Assembly (NCBI RefSeq): GCF_008087665.1
Contig: NZ_CP042912.1
Coordinates: forward strand, 558,001 to 622,000
From: Mariniblastus fucicola
Lineage (GTDB): Bacteria > Planctomycetota > Planctomycetia > Pirellulales > Pirellulaceae
DNA: 64,000 nt
Direction of reading: 5' to 3'
Shown here: piece by piece, positions 43,195-52,496 of the stretch
Position numbering within the stretch: position 1 is the first letter of the stretch
Layout: the number at the start of each line of letters is the position of its first letter
Program-made: the position numbers and the translations under genes
Notes under the pieces: generated by a model
The model's database searches: none
Seen by the model: the letters and a program-made list of their open reading frames with translations, nothing else
Told to the model about the DNA's origin: nothing

Positions 43195-44916
43195 TCAAGC
43201 GTCCAGAACTGTTTCGCGGATGACTTCTTCTGCACTGGTCGTGCCATCAAAGACGTATCCGATTCCCATGTCTCGGAGCAAAACCATTCCCTTGGCCTTG
43301 GCCTTGTTCCTGATGTCATCCGTTGTCTTGTTTTCCATGATCATGTCGCGAAGTTCGTCGTCGAGAATCATCAGCTCGAACAATCCGATGCGACCCTTGT
43401 AGCCCGTGTTCGAACAGGTCGAGCATCCGGCGCCACGATAGAACTTCTTGCCTTCTGCCAAAGCCGGATCAATTTCCAGCTCCAGCAAAACGTCTTCGGA
43501 GATATCCACTTCCTCGCGGCACTCAGGGCAAATACGACGCACCAGTCGCTGAGCCAAAATGGCCTCGACAGTCGCCGTGATCAGGAAGGCCGGCACGCCC
43601 ATGTCTTTCAAACGAGTCACCGTGCTGGGCGCGTCGTTGGTGTGCAAAGTGCTGAACACGATGTGGCCCGTCAATGAAGCCTGAATCGCGATCTCCGCAG
43701 TTTCATAGTCACGAATCTCGCCGACGAGAATCTTGTCCGGATCCTGACGCAAAATCGCGCGAAGGGCCGTGGCGAACGTAACTCCGATGTCATGGTTGAT
43801 CGGAATCTGAATGATGCCGTCGATGTCGTACTCAACCGGATCCTCGGTCGTGATCAGTTTGTCTTCAATGTTGTTCAGCTCGCTGAGCGCTGAATAAAGC
43901 GTCGTCGTTTTTCCGGATCCCGTTGGTCCCGTCACCAACACGATGCCATTGGGCTTGCCAATGACCTCACGGAACTGTTCCATGATGTCCGCGTTCATGC
44001 CGACGTTATTCAAGTCCAACGAAACAACACTGCGGTCAAGGACTCGACAAACAACGCTTTCGCCGAACATCGTTGGCATCACGCTCACGCGAAGGTCAAC
44101 CGGGTGACCGCCAACGGTTAGCTCGATACGGCCGTCCTGTGGCAAGCGTCGTTCAGAAATGTTCAGGTTCGCCATAACCTTGATCCGCGTCGTAATCGCG
44201 AACGCCAGGTGACGTGGCGGCGGAACCATCTCGAACAGAACCCCGTCCGCCTTGATACGGATGCGGAACTCGTCTTCGAAAGGCTCGAAGTGAATGTCGC
44301 TGGCGTGGTCCTTGATCGCCAACAGCAAAACCATGTTCAGCAGCTTGCGAACCGGAGCACTATTGGCCAGCTCCGTCATGTCGCCGAGGTTGATCGGGCC
44401 ATCGCCAAGCAAAGCCAAAGATGCCGCCTTCAGTTCGTCGTCGGCCTGTAGCTCCTGAATGATCTTTTCAATACTTTCAGACTCTTCGTTGAAGTACTTG
44501 TCGATCAACTTCAGGATCAAAGACTCCGACGCAACCAGCAGGCGAATGTCGAAACCCAAAAAGCGACGAAGCTCATCCTGCATCGCAAGGTTCTGCGGAT
44601 CGCAAGTCGCCAGCGTCAAAACGTTGTCGTTGATTTGAAGCGGAATAACGCGATAAAGCTGAGCCATCGAATCCGAGATCGCTTCACGCGCTTCCGGCGG
44701 AGGCGTTACGCCATCCAGGTCGATCGTCTGAAGATTGAACTGCTCGCCCAGCGACGCCACCAGTTCGTCGTCGGTGACCAAACCCATCTCCATCGCAATG
44801 CGACCGATCAGCTTGCCGCCCTGCGACTGCGATTGTTCCTCGATCAACATCTCCAACTGGTCGTCGTTGATGTATCCAAGGTCAACAAAAATTTGTCCTA
44901 GCCTTCTGGCGGCCAT
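43195..44916 (-). CDS. gspE: PilB/GspE-type assembly ATPase
   Basis: The 573-residue hexameric ATPase powers assembly of the pilus or pseudopilus. An N-terminal GspE_N/MshEN-type domain (about 1-160, LGQIFVDLGYINDDQL) is followed by the ATPase. Walker A GPTGSGKTTT lies near 328-337; the Asp box reads TTEDPVEY, Walker B is ILVGEIRD, and the His box is TGHIVFSTLHTND. Paired cysteines CPEC and CSTC near residues 462 and 487 form the zinc-binding tetracysteine motif of GspE. AAGGAA precedes the start. It is one of two such ATPases here and lies directly before gspF. Confidence 0.95.
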   Translation of the reverse strand: MAARRLGQIFVDLGYINDDQLEMLIEEQSQSQGGKLIGRIAMEMGLVTDDELVASLGEQFNLQTIDLDGVTPPPEAREAISDSMAQLYRVIPLQINDNVLTLATCDPQNLAMQDELRRFLGFDIRLLVASESLILKLIDKYFNEESESIEKIIQELQADDELKAASLALLGDGPINLGDMTELANSAPVRKLLNMVLLLAIKDHASDIHFEPFEDEFRIRIKADGVLFEMVPPPRHLAFAITTRIKVMANLNISERRLPQDGRIELTVGGHPVDLRVSVMPTMFGESVVCRVLDRSVVSLDLNNVGMNADIMEQFREVIGKPNGIVLVTGPTGSGKTTTLYSALSELNNIEDKLITTEDPVEYDIDGIIQIPINHDIGVTFATALRAILRQDPDKILVGEIRDYETAEIAIQASLTGHIVFSTLHTNDAPSTVTRLKDMGVPAFLITATVEAILAQRLVRRICPECREEVDISEDVLLELEIDPALAEGKKFYRGAGCSTCSNTGYKGRIGLFELMILDDELRDMIMENKTTDDIRNKAKAKGMVLLRDMGIGYVFDGTTSAEEVIRETVLDA

Positions 44917-44992
44917 GGCAGTTCCTTGAACGCAAAGCGTTCCGTTTTGGTTATCGATTAACGGTATCTGGTTTCAGGAGAGCCTGTCTCCC

Positions 44993-45027
44993 CGACGGAA
45001 AACCGTCGACTCTCCCGAAAGAGAGTG
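44993..45027 (-). other. Hairpins between pilT and gspE
   Basis: CGACGG/CCGTCG with an AAAA loop (44993-45008) and ACTCTC/GAGAGT (45010-45027) lie in the 182-base gap. They may attenuate or process the polycistronic RNA; no T tract follows on the minus strand. Confidence 0.4.
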
Positions 45028-45098
45028 ATGCCTGGCGATCGTCCTGAACGCTGAGCTTGGTTGGTGAGCGCTGCTTGTGAGCGCCGCTGTAAAAGTTC

Positions 45099-46235
45099 CT
45101 AAACGTCGTCGTCCTCTTCGAAGTCATCGTAGTCTTCGTCGTCGAACATATCGTCAGTGCCGATCTTGCGGCGGGCTTGAGCGATACGCTTGGCCAATGA
45201 ATCCGGGTTTTGAGCTTTGCCCAAAACGTCTTCCATCTCGACTTTCTCTTCTTCCCAAAGGTCGTAAAGACAGTCATCCATCAGCTGCATTCCGAACTTC
45301 GCACCCGTTTGGATCGCGGAGTTAATCCGGAACGTTTTGTTTTCACGAATCAGGTTACTGATCGCAGACGTCACCACCAGTGACTCGTAAGCCGCACAAC
45401 GTCCACCGCCGATTCGCGGCAACAGCGTCTGGGCAAGGACGCCGATCAACGACGTCGAAAGCTGAGTTCGAATTTGGTCCTGCAAGTTTCCAGGGAAAGC
45501 ATCGATGATCCGGTTGACGGTACCTTGAGCACTATTGGTGTGCAGCGTTCCGAAAACGATGTGACCCGTTTCTGCCGCCGAGATCGCAGCTTCGATCGTT
45601 TCAAGGTCACGAAGCTCACCCACCAGAATCACGTCTGGGTCCTGACGCAAAGCACGACGAATCGCTTCGGCAAAGCTTGGGACATCCACCCCGACTTCAC
45701 GCTGATTAATCGTCGACATCTTGTGGTAATGATAAAACTCGATCGGGTCTTCGATCGTAATGATGTGGTGGTCGACCCGTTCGTTGATGAAATTCACCAG
45801 GCTTGCGAGCGTCGTCGACTTACCCGAACCCGTGGGGCCCGTCACCAGAATCAGACCACGCGGACGCATGACCAACTTCGTAAAGACCTCCGGGATGCCC
45901 AAGAAGTCCGGCGCCATCATCTCGTTTGGGATCTGGCGAAGCACCATCGCGATCTGGCCGCGTTGCTTGAAAATCGAAACGCGGAAACGGGCTTTGTCCG
46001 CATACGCGAAACCAAAGTCAGCACTTCCGACTTCCTGAAGCTCACGCTGACAGCGTTCCGGCGCGATACTCTTCATCAGCGCAACGGTGTCTTCAGGCTC
46101 AAGGACCTTCGTCTCCAGTTTTCGCAAACGTCCGTGCAGGCGGAAAACAGGAGGCTGTCCCGTAGTAATGTGAATATCGCTAGCTCCCTGCTTCACACAG
46201 GCTTCCAGCAGTTTATCGATTAGAACAGTGGCCAT
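45099..46235 (-). CDS. pilT: PilT-type retraction ATPase
   Basis: The 378-residue ATPase drives depolymerisation of type IV pili. It starts with the short PilT N-domain (CVKQGASDIHITTGQPPVFRLHGRL). Walker A GPTGSGKSTT is near residue 132, with TIEDPIEF following, Walker B ILVGELRD, and the His box TGHIVFGTLHTNSA. The C-terminal AIRAGE-like motif of classical PilT is changed to SAIQTGAKFGMQ, and it ends in a long acidic tail (FEEDDDV). The presence of a retraction ATPase favours a dynamic pilus over a pure secretion machine. No clear ribosome binding site precedes the ATG, which follows a TATATAAG stretch. Confidence 0.93.
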   Translation of the reverse strand: MATVLIDKLLEACVKQGASDIHITTGQPPVFRLHGRLRKLETKVLEPEDTVALMKSIAPERCQRELQEVGSADFGFAYADKARFRVSIFKQRGQIAMVLRQIPNEMMAPDFLGIPEVFTKLVMRPRGLILVTGPTGSGKSTTLASLVNFINERVDHHIITIEDPIEFYHYHKMSTINQREVGVDVPSFAEAIRRALRQDPDVILVGELRDLETIEAAISAAETGHIVFGTLHTNSAQGTVNRIIDAFPGNLQDQIRTQLSTSLIGVLAQTLLPRIGGGRCAAYESLVVTSAISNLIRENKTFRINSAIQTGAKFGMQLMDDCLYDLWEEEKVEMEDVLGKAQNPDSLAKRIAQARRKIGTDDMFDDEDYDDFEEDDDV

Positions 46236-46407
46236 ACTTATATAGTGTTAGGGTTTCGAAGGTAGGCTTTCGCCCGGATTGATTCAAAACGTGGCAACAG
46301 GCATTAAGACGTGAGCAATCAGCGAGTCCATGTGAAGTGAACGGGACGGTGGGAGCTGATTTTTGGAAGCGGCCTGCCTTGTTTGACCGTTCCTATTGTT
46401 CGCAGCA

Positions 46408-46453
46408 GGACCGAAAGGTCCAAAGAATTCCCCCAAAAATCACTTTTCGGGGG
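46408..46453 (-). terminator. Paired hairpins between the first PilB-like gene and pilT
   Basis: GGACC-GAAA-GGTCC (46408-46421) has a GNRA tetraloop. CCCCCAAAA/TTTTcGGGGG (46430-46453) has a five-base loop and one bulged C. They follow the PilB-like stop at 46486 on the minus strand. They may reduce read-through into pilT or stabilise the upstream RNA. Confidence 0.5.
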
Positions 46454-46485
46454 CAAAATGTGCAACCAGGATCGCAAAAATGACA

Positions 46486-48207
46486 CTACCTGTCGTCTTG
46501 CTCGGTCTTCTTCGCCACGCGGAAGACTTCCTCTAGGGTGGTAACGCCGCCCATAACCTTTGCCAGACCATCCATGTACAGCGTCGACATTCCTTTGCTG
46601 ATCGCGTACTCACGGACGATGTTGGTGGGCGTGTCATCAAAGATCATCTGGCGGATTTTGGCATCAATGATCAGCATCTCGTAGATACCCACACGGCCTC
46701 GATAGCCGGTTTTTTGGCACGAGTTGCAGCCTTTGCCCTTTCGGAACGTCGCGCCAGCGACCTCTTCCGGCGTCAGTCCGGCTTCGTGAATCTGATGCTC
46801 CGGAGGCGTATAAGGAGCCCCGCATTTCTTGCAAATCGTCCGCACAAGTCGCTGAGCCAAAATGGCCACTACGGAGCTGGCGACCAAATATCCGGGAACG
46901 CCGATGTCGATCATTCGAGTGATCGCAGTGGGCGCATCGTTCGTGTGTAGTGTACTGAAAACCAAGTGTCCAGTCAGTGATGCTTGGATTCCCATCGAGG
47001 CGGTCTCCGCATCACGCATTTCACCCACGAGGATAACGTTGGGTGCCTGACGCAACATCGAGCGAATAATGCGTGCGAAATCGAGTCCAATCTTGTGTTT
47101 CACCTCCACCTGGTTGATCCCGGGAAGGTAGTACTCGACTGGATCCTCAGCCGTGATGATCTTGCGGTCCGGACGATTGAGACTGTTGAGTGCGGCGTAG
47201 AGGGTGGTCGTTTTGCCAGATCCGGTGGGACCGGTTACAAGGATAATGCCGTTGGGCCGCTTCGTCAGATCCATGAACTGTTTGTAGGTCCGCTCAGAAA
47301 AGCCTAACTGTCTAACACCGATCTTGATGTTGTCTTTATCGAGCAGACGCAGAACGGCGGATTGTCCGTTATTAGTCGGAATGATGCTGACACGGAGGTC
47401 GAGCTCTTTTTCACCTACAGAGACCTTGATCCGGCCGTCTTGCTCGCGGCGTCGTTCGGCAATGTCGATCTTCGCCAAAATCTTGATTCTGGAGATGATG
47501 GCACCGAGTTGGCGTTTCGGAAGCGTATCACGCTCGTGAAGCACGCCGTCAATGCGGTACCGGATTCGGACGCGATCCTCGAATGGCTCGACATGGATGT
47601 CGCTGGCTCGAACCTGAACGGCTTCGGTGACCATCAGCTGAACAAGCCGCACGATCGCACTGCTGCTTTCGTCGACTTCGTCCTTGTTCATGTCGTTGCC
47701 GTCTTCAACCGTCTCGGTGAAGTCGATCGCAGTATCGGTGAATTCCTGCAGAATCGAGTCAGCCGATTCACCCTCCATCTGGCCATAGCTGGTGTTAATC
47801 GCTCCGATAATCATCGATTTTGGCGCCAAAGCCACGGAAACGTCGCGGTTGAGGATGAATCGAAGGTTTTCGATCGTGTCCACGTCGTTGGGGTCGCTCA
47901 TCAGGACCTTCAACCCGCCGGTGCCTGTTTCCGAGATGGGAATTACGGCGTTTTCACGGGCAACCGTTTCTGGCATCAGCTCGATGACTGATTCCGGGAT
48001 CTCGACTTCGCTCAGGTCGACGAATTCCATCCTGTGGTACTTGGCGAGAGCTTGAGTCGCCTCTGATTCGCCCATATAGCCGCGAGAGAAGATCGCCTCG
48101 GTAAGGCTAATTTTGTTTTGTCGCGAGAGTTCATCCGCATCAAGAACCTGGTCCTGGGTCACCAGCTTGTTTTTGACCAGAAATTTTCCAAACCCGTCGA
48201 GTGCCAT
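46486..48207 (-). CDS. pilB: PilB-type assembly ATPase (second copy)
   Basis: The 573-residue protein has the same family layout as the ATPase at 43195 but is clearly diverged. An N-terminal MshEN-like domain (GFGKFLVKNKLVTQDQVL) is followed by the ATPase: Walker A GPTGSGKTTT near residue 324, TAEDPVEYY, Walker B ILVGEMRD, and TGHLVFSTLHTND. Zinc-binding cysteines are CKKCG and CNSC near residues 450 and 487. GAGGGAAG sits before the ATG. It is the first gene of the run, and its promoter should be within 48208-48492. Two assembly ATPases plus one PilT may let one platform make two kinds of fibre. Confidence 0.94.
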   Translation of the reverse strand: MALDGFGKFLVKNKLVTQDQVLDADELSRQNKISLTEAIFSRGYMGESEATQALAKYHRMEFVDLSEVEIPESVIELMPETVARENAVIPISETGTGGLKVLMSDPNDVDTIENLRFILNRDVSVALAPKSMIIGAINTSYGQMEGESADSILQEFTDTAIDFTETVEDGNDMNKDEVDESSSAIVRLVQLMVTEAVQVRASDIHVEPFEDRVRIRYRIDGVLHERDTLPKRQLGAIISRIKILAKIDIAERRREQDGRIKVSVGEKELDLRVSIIPTNNGQSAVLRLLDKDNIKIGVRQLGFSERTYKQFMDLTKRPNGIILVTGPTGSGKTTTLYAALNSLNRPDRKIITAEDPVEYYLPGINQVEVKHKIGLDFARIIRSMLRQAPNVILVGEMRDAETASMGIQASLTGHLVFSTLHTNDAPTAITRMIDIGVPGYLVASSVVAILAQRLVRTICKKCGAPYTPPEHQIHEAGLTPEEVAGATFRKGKGCNSCQKTGYRGRVGIYEMLIIDAKIRQMIFDDTPTNIVREYAISKGMSTLYMDGLAKVMGGVTTLEEVFRVAKKTEQDDR

Positions 48208-48492
48208 GTTCTTCCCTCTAAAAAACCCAGGATGCCGTGCTGTTGAACCGGCACTGGACGTGCCCAGAGACCGGAATAATCAGTAGGCCCGGCTCAGGTT
48301 GAGCCTAAATGAAACCCTGTGCTACCGCAATTGCCAAGGTTTTTGAATCGGAAAATCTGACCAGTTGCTTCGACCTTAAGGCGGTTTTCAGGGTCCTACG
48401 GGAACAGGCAGAGACACAGCAATAATAACTCGCAGAATCAGCATCGGAAAGCAATTGTTCGGCAGACTTGCTGACAAGGAGTCCATCGCGAG
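48208..48492 (-). other. Upstream region of the pilus operon
   Basis: 285 bases between the pilB start and the stop of the next upstream gene. It contains the hairpin GGCTCA/TGAGCC (48291-48305). A 70-residue minus-strand frame at 48305-48517 overlaps the neighbouring gene and has no support. The operon promoter was not located. Confidence 0.35.
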
Positions 48493-49116
48493 TCACCGGT
48501 TGCGAGCGGCTCGCCAAAGTTCACCGGCGGTTTGGCGGATTTTGTCAGCCTGATTGTACTCTCTGGCTTCCTCGAGCACGGCGGCGGCTTCCTCGAGCAT
48601 TCGTGCGGCGTGGCGGATCGATTCGCGGTTGCGGCTGGAATGAGCGGACGTAGCCTGAGCTTGCTCATTCGATGGTGCCATTTGAAGGTTTTCCTTCCAG
48701 CGAGCGTGTGCAGCGGCCGAGTTGCGTACGGTGCTGAGTTGGGGAGCATCGCGAAATTGCTCGGCAGGACGTTGCGCGGCTTGTTTGGCAAGTTGTTCTT
48801 TGAATCGAATCGGTGACGCAGGGCTGGTTGCGGCGCCGATGGGGTTTTGCTGCGGTTTGCCGTTGGGCATTTCGAGCGAGAGGTCTTTGAGCTGTTCGCT
48901 GATTCCCCCGCCCAGCTGTTGTCGAATTGCCATGATTTCAGCCACCTCGGCCTTGATTCTCGCTGCTTCTGCAGAATCTGTCGGTTTGGCTTGGGAACTT
49001 TTTGCAGCGGTCTGCGTCGGAGAATCGAGTAAGTTTTCGACGCCTTCCTGAGGCATGACGAGCATCAACAGGAATGCGGCAGACGTGATCGGGAATTGGA
49101 ACATCGAACTTTCCAT
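48493..49116 (-). CDS. Uncharacterised exported protein with C-terminal coiled coil
   Basis: The 207-residue protein has a hydrophobic N-terminus (MFQFPITSAAFLLMLVMPQEG), probably a signal peptide. The start could be ATG 49116 or the fifth codon at 49104. The body is rich in Ala, Gln, Ser and Lys and looks disordered or helical. The last 45 residues (RHAARMLEEAAAVLEEAREYNQADKIRQ, then ELWRAAR) form an amphipathic helix with TPR-like or coiled-coil spacing. I do not recognise a family. It is transcribed toward the pilus operon and divergent from the 49380 gene. Confidence 0.65.
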   Translation of the reverse strand: MESSMFQFPITSAAFLLMLVMPQEGVENLLDSPTQTAAKSSQAKPTDSAEAARIKAEVAEIMAIRQQLGGGISEQLKDLSLEMPNGKPQQNPIGAATSPASPIRFKEQLAKQAAQRPAEQFRDAPQLSTVRNSAAAHARWKENLQMAPSNEQAQATSAHSSRNRESIRHAARMLEEAAAVLEEAREYNQADKIRQTAGELWRAARNR

Positions 49117-49379
49117 GGGATGGGTCGGTGATTTAGATTCTGAATATATGGAATCTGCCGGATTTGGTGAAAGCTCAATTGTTCTCAGGCAGCTGATCGG
49201 GGCTTACAGATTCCCTGAGGGTCGATGCTGTTAGGGGAACTCGCAAACTCTCGTCTAACGTGGCGATTCCATTGGCGTGGGCCCTAATCGACAAGTATCC
49301 TGTGATAACAAGGCATTTTTCGCAAAAATGCTGCTGAGCCACTGCCAGGTTTTGTGGCTGAATTTGAATTGAGGTTTCC

Positions 49380-51098
49380 ATGAGTTTCAGCTGCTATCCA
49401 AAATCGTTCGCTCGTCTGTTTCCTGTTTGTCTGATGTGGCTTGCCGCTGCATCTGTCGCTCCTGTTGCCGACGCGGCTCAGGCCAAGGATTACAAAGAGC
49501 TTCCGTTGGCCAAAAAATACCAAATGGTTGAGGTCGATGAGGATGCGGAAAACCGTCGTGAACTGACGACGATCAATCGCAACGCTCGCGCCGCGCGGCG
49601 TGACGATCAGAAAGCCGTTCAGGCGATTCTGCTCTCGGGCGGCAATGTGAACGTTCCGGAAACCCAGGCGTTTTTCGACGGCTACGTTTTTCCATCGATG
49701 ACGATGGAGGAGAATCTGCGGGACGCTGGCCGGCTTCGCTATGACTTTGACCGGGCGTATCTGGGGACCAAGTATGTGACTGGTTCGCGGACCACCTTGA
49801 TTGAAAGCATCCTGCTTCCCGGCCTGCAAAAGCTGGTGGACAACGAAGAGCTTACTCCGGCTGCTCGCGTCAACGCAGTCGTTCTGATCAGCCGCCTGGA
49901 TGATTCGCCGCTGGTTCGTTCTTCCAAGACACCGCCGCGTCCTTCGTTGAAAGGTTTGGACTCACTGATCACGATGTGGCAGGGTGACTATCCGGAATAC
50001 CTCAAAGCCGCTGCGTTCGCGGGGATCATTCGACACATGGAAGTCGATGATGCGATCGCAACGCCTCGAATTCCGAACGACCGAAAAACTCAACTGATGA
50101 GCGCAGTGACGACAGCGATGGATGCGATTCTGGCCGCGGACCCGGAACTGAAAATCGATTTGAATCGATGGAAGGTCAGTAAGTCCGTTGAGCTGATGAG
50201 CAAATCACGAATGCCGGCCGAAGCTGCAGCCTACTTCGATCGCATGTCAGCGATGCTGGCCAAAGACAGCAAGATTCCCAAGTGGGTCAAGTTGGAAGCG
50301 ATTCGAGGTATGAGGCGTTTGCCGCTGACGGGAATTGCTCCAGAAAAAATCAATTCGGTGATCGAGTCGAGTCTGATGTATGCCTCGAGCTCGCTCAGCG
50401 AAGAAGCGGCGGGTCTCAAGAAACGCGTCGACGAACTGATCTATGACAATATCCTCTGGGACAACGTTGATCTGAAAGTAACCGGCACCAACTACGTCGA
50501 TGCTCCCAAAGCACCAACCGGCGGACCCGGCATGGGTGGTCCAGGAATGGGCGGACCCGGTATGGGCGGCATGGGCGGACCCGGCATGGGCATGGGCGGA
50601 CCCGGCATGGGAATGGGCGGCATGGGCGGACCCGGCATGGGCATGGGGGACGAAGGTGGTCGTGGTGGACCGGGCGGTTTTCCTGGTGTCGGCGAAGCGG
50701 TTGTCGAGCCGATCGTTGAGCTTCCGAATTACGAATTAAATCTCAGCCGGCGTCGTGCGAAGTTGGTTGCTTTCAATGTGCAAAAATTGTTGAGCACGAA
50801 AGCAGTCGTGGATGCCGCAACGGATCGCCACAAGGCGGCCCTGGAGGGTCTTGATCAGCGTTTCGACGAGTTCATGGAAGAGGATTCCAATATTGGATTT
50901 GTTGACTTGGCAAAAGTAGATGAGGACGAAGAACCGAAAACAGAAAGCTATGCGATGCAACTAAAAACAGCTTTCGAAGGCATGTCCAGTGAGTTGGCCA
51001 AGTCGGTTGCAACAATGCGTGGTGAAAAGGCGCCACAAGCTGGAGAAGCCGCGGATTCACCTGCGGGAGCACCAGCTGACACGCCCTTCGGCGGGTAA
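49380..51098 (+). CDS. Uncharacterised secreted protein with Gly-Pro-Met repeat
   Basis: The 572-residue protein has a signal peptide of about 33 residues (SFARLFPVCLMWLAAASVAPVADA). Residues 34-365 are mostly helical, with no recognised domain. Residues about 380-425 consist of GGPGMGG and GGPGMGMGG units (roughly eight), a flexible low-complexity linker encoded by a GC-rich tandem repeat. The remaining 150 residues are helical and acidic, ending in Ala/Gly/Pro. The start has GAGG near the ATG. No function can be given; repeats of this type occur in planctomycete surface proteins. Confidence 0.7.
   Translation: MSFSCYPKSFARLFPVCLMWLAAASVAPVADAAQAKDYKELPLAKKYQMVEVDEDAENRRELTTINRNARAARRDDQKAVQAILLSGGNVNVPETQAFFDGYVFPSMTMEENLRDAGRLRYDFDRAYLGTKYVTGSRTTLIESILLPGLQKLVDNEELTPAARVNAVVLISRLDDSPLVRSSKTPPRPSLKGLDSLITMWQGDYPEYLKAAAFAGIIRHMEVDDAIATPRIPNDRKTQLMSAVTTAMDAILAADPELKIDLNRWKVSKSVELMSKSRMPAEAAAYFDRMSAMLAKDSKIPKWVKLEAIRGMRRLPLTGIAPEKINSVIESSLMYASSSLSEEAAGLKKRVDELIYDNILWDNVDLKVTGTNYVDAPKAPTGGPGMGGPGMGGPGMGGMGGPGMGMGGPGMGMGGMGGPGMGMGDEGGRGGPGGFPGVGEAVVEPIVELPNYELNLSRRRAKLVAFNVQKLLSTKAVVDAATDRHKAALEGLDQRFDEFMEEDSNIGFVDLAKVDEDEEPKTESYAMQLKTAFEGMSSELAKSVATMRGEKAPQAGEAADSPAGAPADTPFGG
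50518..50650 (+). repeat. In-frame tandem repeat GGCGGACCCGGCATGGGC
   Basis: Units of 9-18 bases around GGACCCGGCATGGG are repeated about eight times inside the 49380 gene and encode GPGMGG/GPGMGMGG. Length is a multiple of three throughout, so slippage would change protein length but not frame. Confidence 0.85.
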
Positions 51099-51113
51099 TG
51101 CAACTCGTTGTTG

Positions 51114-51198
51114 GCCCGCCGGGCATGTCTCCGGTGGGCTCGTTCTGGTGTAGGGCGTGCCAAAGAATCAGCATCCTCAAACCGCATTTGGTTTGAGG
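51114..51198. terminator. Two hairpins between convergent genes
   Basis: GCCCGCCGG/CCGGTGGGC (51114-51139, one wobble pair, eight-base loop) and the perfect CCTCAAACC/GGTTTGAGG (51175-51198, six-base loop). They lie between the stop of the 49380 gene and the stop of the EboD-like gene and could terminate both strands. Confidence 0.6.
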
Positions 51199-51266
51199 GG
51201 AGTGCGACTTCAATAAATCCGACCTTGGGCGAATGCGAACTCGCGAGAACGCCAACTTTCAGATCG

Positions 51267-52448
51267 CTATCGCTGCGAGCCGGATCCAACCGCCAGGCCT
51301 CGAAGCTCTTCGATCGAAGCACGCATTTGGTCGGCATCGATTTCGTGAACGTCTATCGGATCGCCGACTTCTTCCAGCATCGTAATCGTCAACCGACCTC
51401 CAAGATGTTGGCGGAACTCTTCTAGCCCGCCAAGCAACGCATCAAAATCATTCAAAGTTGAATCCCAAAGCGGCAGTCGGAAATCTTCCAGGCACTTGAT
51501 GACGCGTCGCATATCTTCTTCCGGGAAACCGAAAACGCGGCTGGAGTAAATGCAGTCGATTGCCACGCCGATTCCAACGGCTTCTCCGTGACGCAGTCGA
51601 TAGCCACTCATTTGCTCCATCTTGTGAGCCGACCAATGGCCAAAATCCAGGGGTCTGGCTTCGAGTGCTTCAAAAGGGTCGCCGCCGCGGGTGATATGCT
51701 TAAGATGCCAAAGGCAGGACTTCTTGATGGCGGCAAACGCCACATCCATCTCACGATTGGCAATCTGTTTTGCGTTGCGGCAAAGCTCGTCAAAATCGTT
51801 CTCCGACTTCAGCAGGGAAACCTTGATGGCTTCGCTGAATCCGCAGCGAAAATCCCGGCTCGGCAGCGTCGTCAGCAAAGCCGCATCGTTGATGACGGCC
51901 CACGGCACTGCGAACGTCCCGATCCAGTTCTTCTTGCGGAAAAAGTTGATCGCGTTTTTGACGCCGACGCCCGAATCTCCCTGAGCCAGCGTCGTTGTCG
52001 GGATCCGAATCACGCGGATGCCACGATGAGCAATCGCCGACGCATAACACGCGGCGTCCAGCACGGCGCCGCCGCCGATGACCACGATGTAGCTCCGGCG
52101 GTCAAGATTCCGCTCGTTGATCAGCGAAAGCAGTTGCTCGACGTACTGTGTCGAGTTCTTGGCAGTTTCTCCGCCTGGCAAAACGAAAGCCGGACCAGGG
52201 CGTTCGGTCGAACCGCCATCGAGCAGCAGGATGTCCTGATTGTTCTCGAGTTTCTCAATCAGTTCCGCAACTCTGCCAGAATTTTCCAGCAACTGGTCGT
52301 CGACCACGATCAGCACTCGAGGCTTGATTTCCGAGGGCGATTCCAGCAAATCCAACAACACCCCGGTGTCGTTCTCGGCAAGGTTCTCAGTGAATCGGAC
52401 TCGATGTCGAAACGGAACTTCAAAGTCAATGTCGAATGAGTTTTCCAT
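51267..52448 (-). CDS. eboD: EboD-like sugar phosphate cyclase (3-dehydroquinate synthase superfamily)
   Basis: The 393-residue protein belongs to the NAD- and metal-dependent cyclase family of AroB and 2-epi-5-epi-valiolone synthases. Its segments match EboD: VPFRHRVRFTENLAE at the start, VIGGGAVLD (nucleotide binding), HRGIRVIRIPTTTLAQGDSG, GVKNAINFFRKKNWIGTF, EAIKVSLLK (metal-site Glu), RPLDFGHWSAHKME and LRHGEAV (metal-site His). EboD works in the ebo cluster, which is linked to prenylated metabolite export in cyanobacteria and other phyla. Here eboA, B, C, E and F are absent, and only an SDR epimerase gene lies upstream. The substrate could be sedoheptulose 7-phosphate or another sugar phosphate. 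Confidence 0.85.
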   Translation of the reverse strand: MENSFDIDFEVPFRHRVRFTENLAENDTGVLLDLLESPSEIKPRVLIVVDDQLLENSGRVAELIEKLENNQDILLLDGGSTERPGPAFVLPGGETAKNSTQYVEQLLSLINERNLDRRSYIVVIGGGAVLDAACYASAIAHRGIRVIRIPTTTLAQGDSGVGVKNAINFFRKKNWIGTFAVPWAVINDAALLTTLPSRDFRCGFSEAIKVSLLKSENDFDELCRNAKQIANREMDVAFAAIKKSCLWHLKHITRGGDPFEALEARPLDFGHWSAHKMEQMSGYRLRHGEAVGIGVAIDCIYSSRVFGFPEEDMRRVIKCLEDFRLPLWDSTLNDFDALLGGLEEFRQHLGGRLTITMLEEVGDPIDVHEIDADQMRASIEELRGLAVGSGSQR

Positions 52449-52496
52449 TTCTTCAGTTTAGCTCAAAACTTTGCAAAGCGAGGCCCTCATTCGAAT

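Noticed and set aside
48305-48517. 70-codon minus-strand ORF upstream of pilB
   Set aside because: Overlaps the end of the 48493 gene, has no binding site and no recognisable sequence.
50518-50650. Direct repeats as a CRISPR or regulatory array
   Set aside because: The units are in frame within a gene and encode a Gly/Pro/Met linker; there are no spacers.
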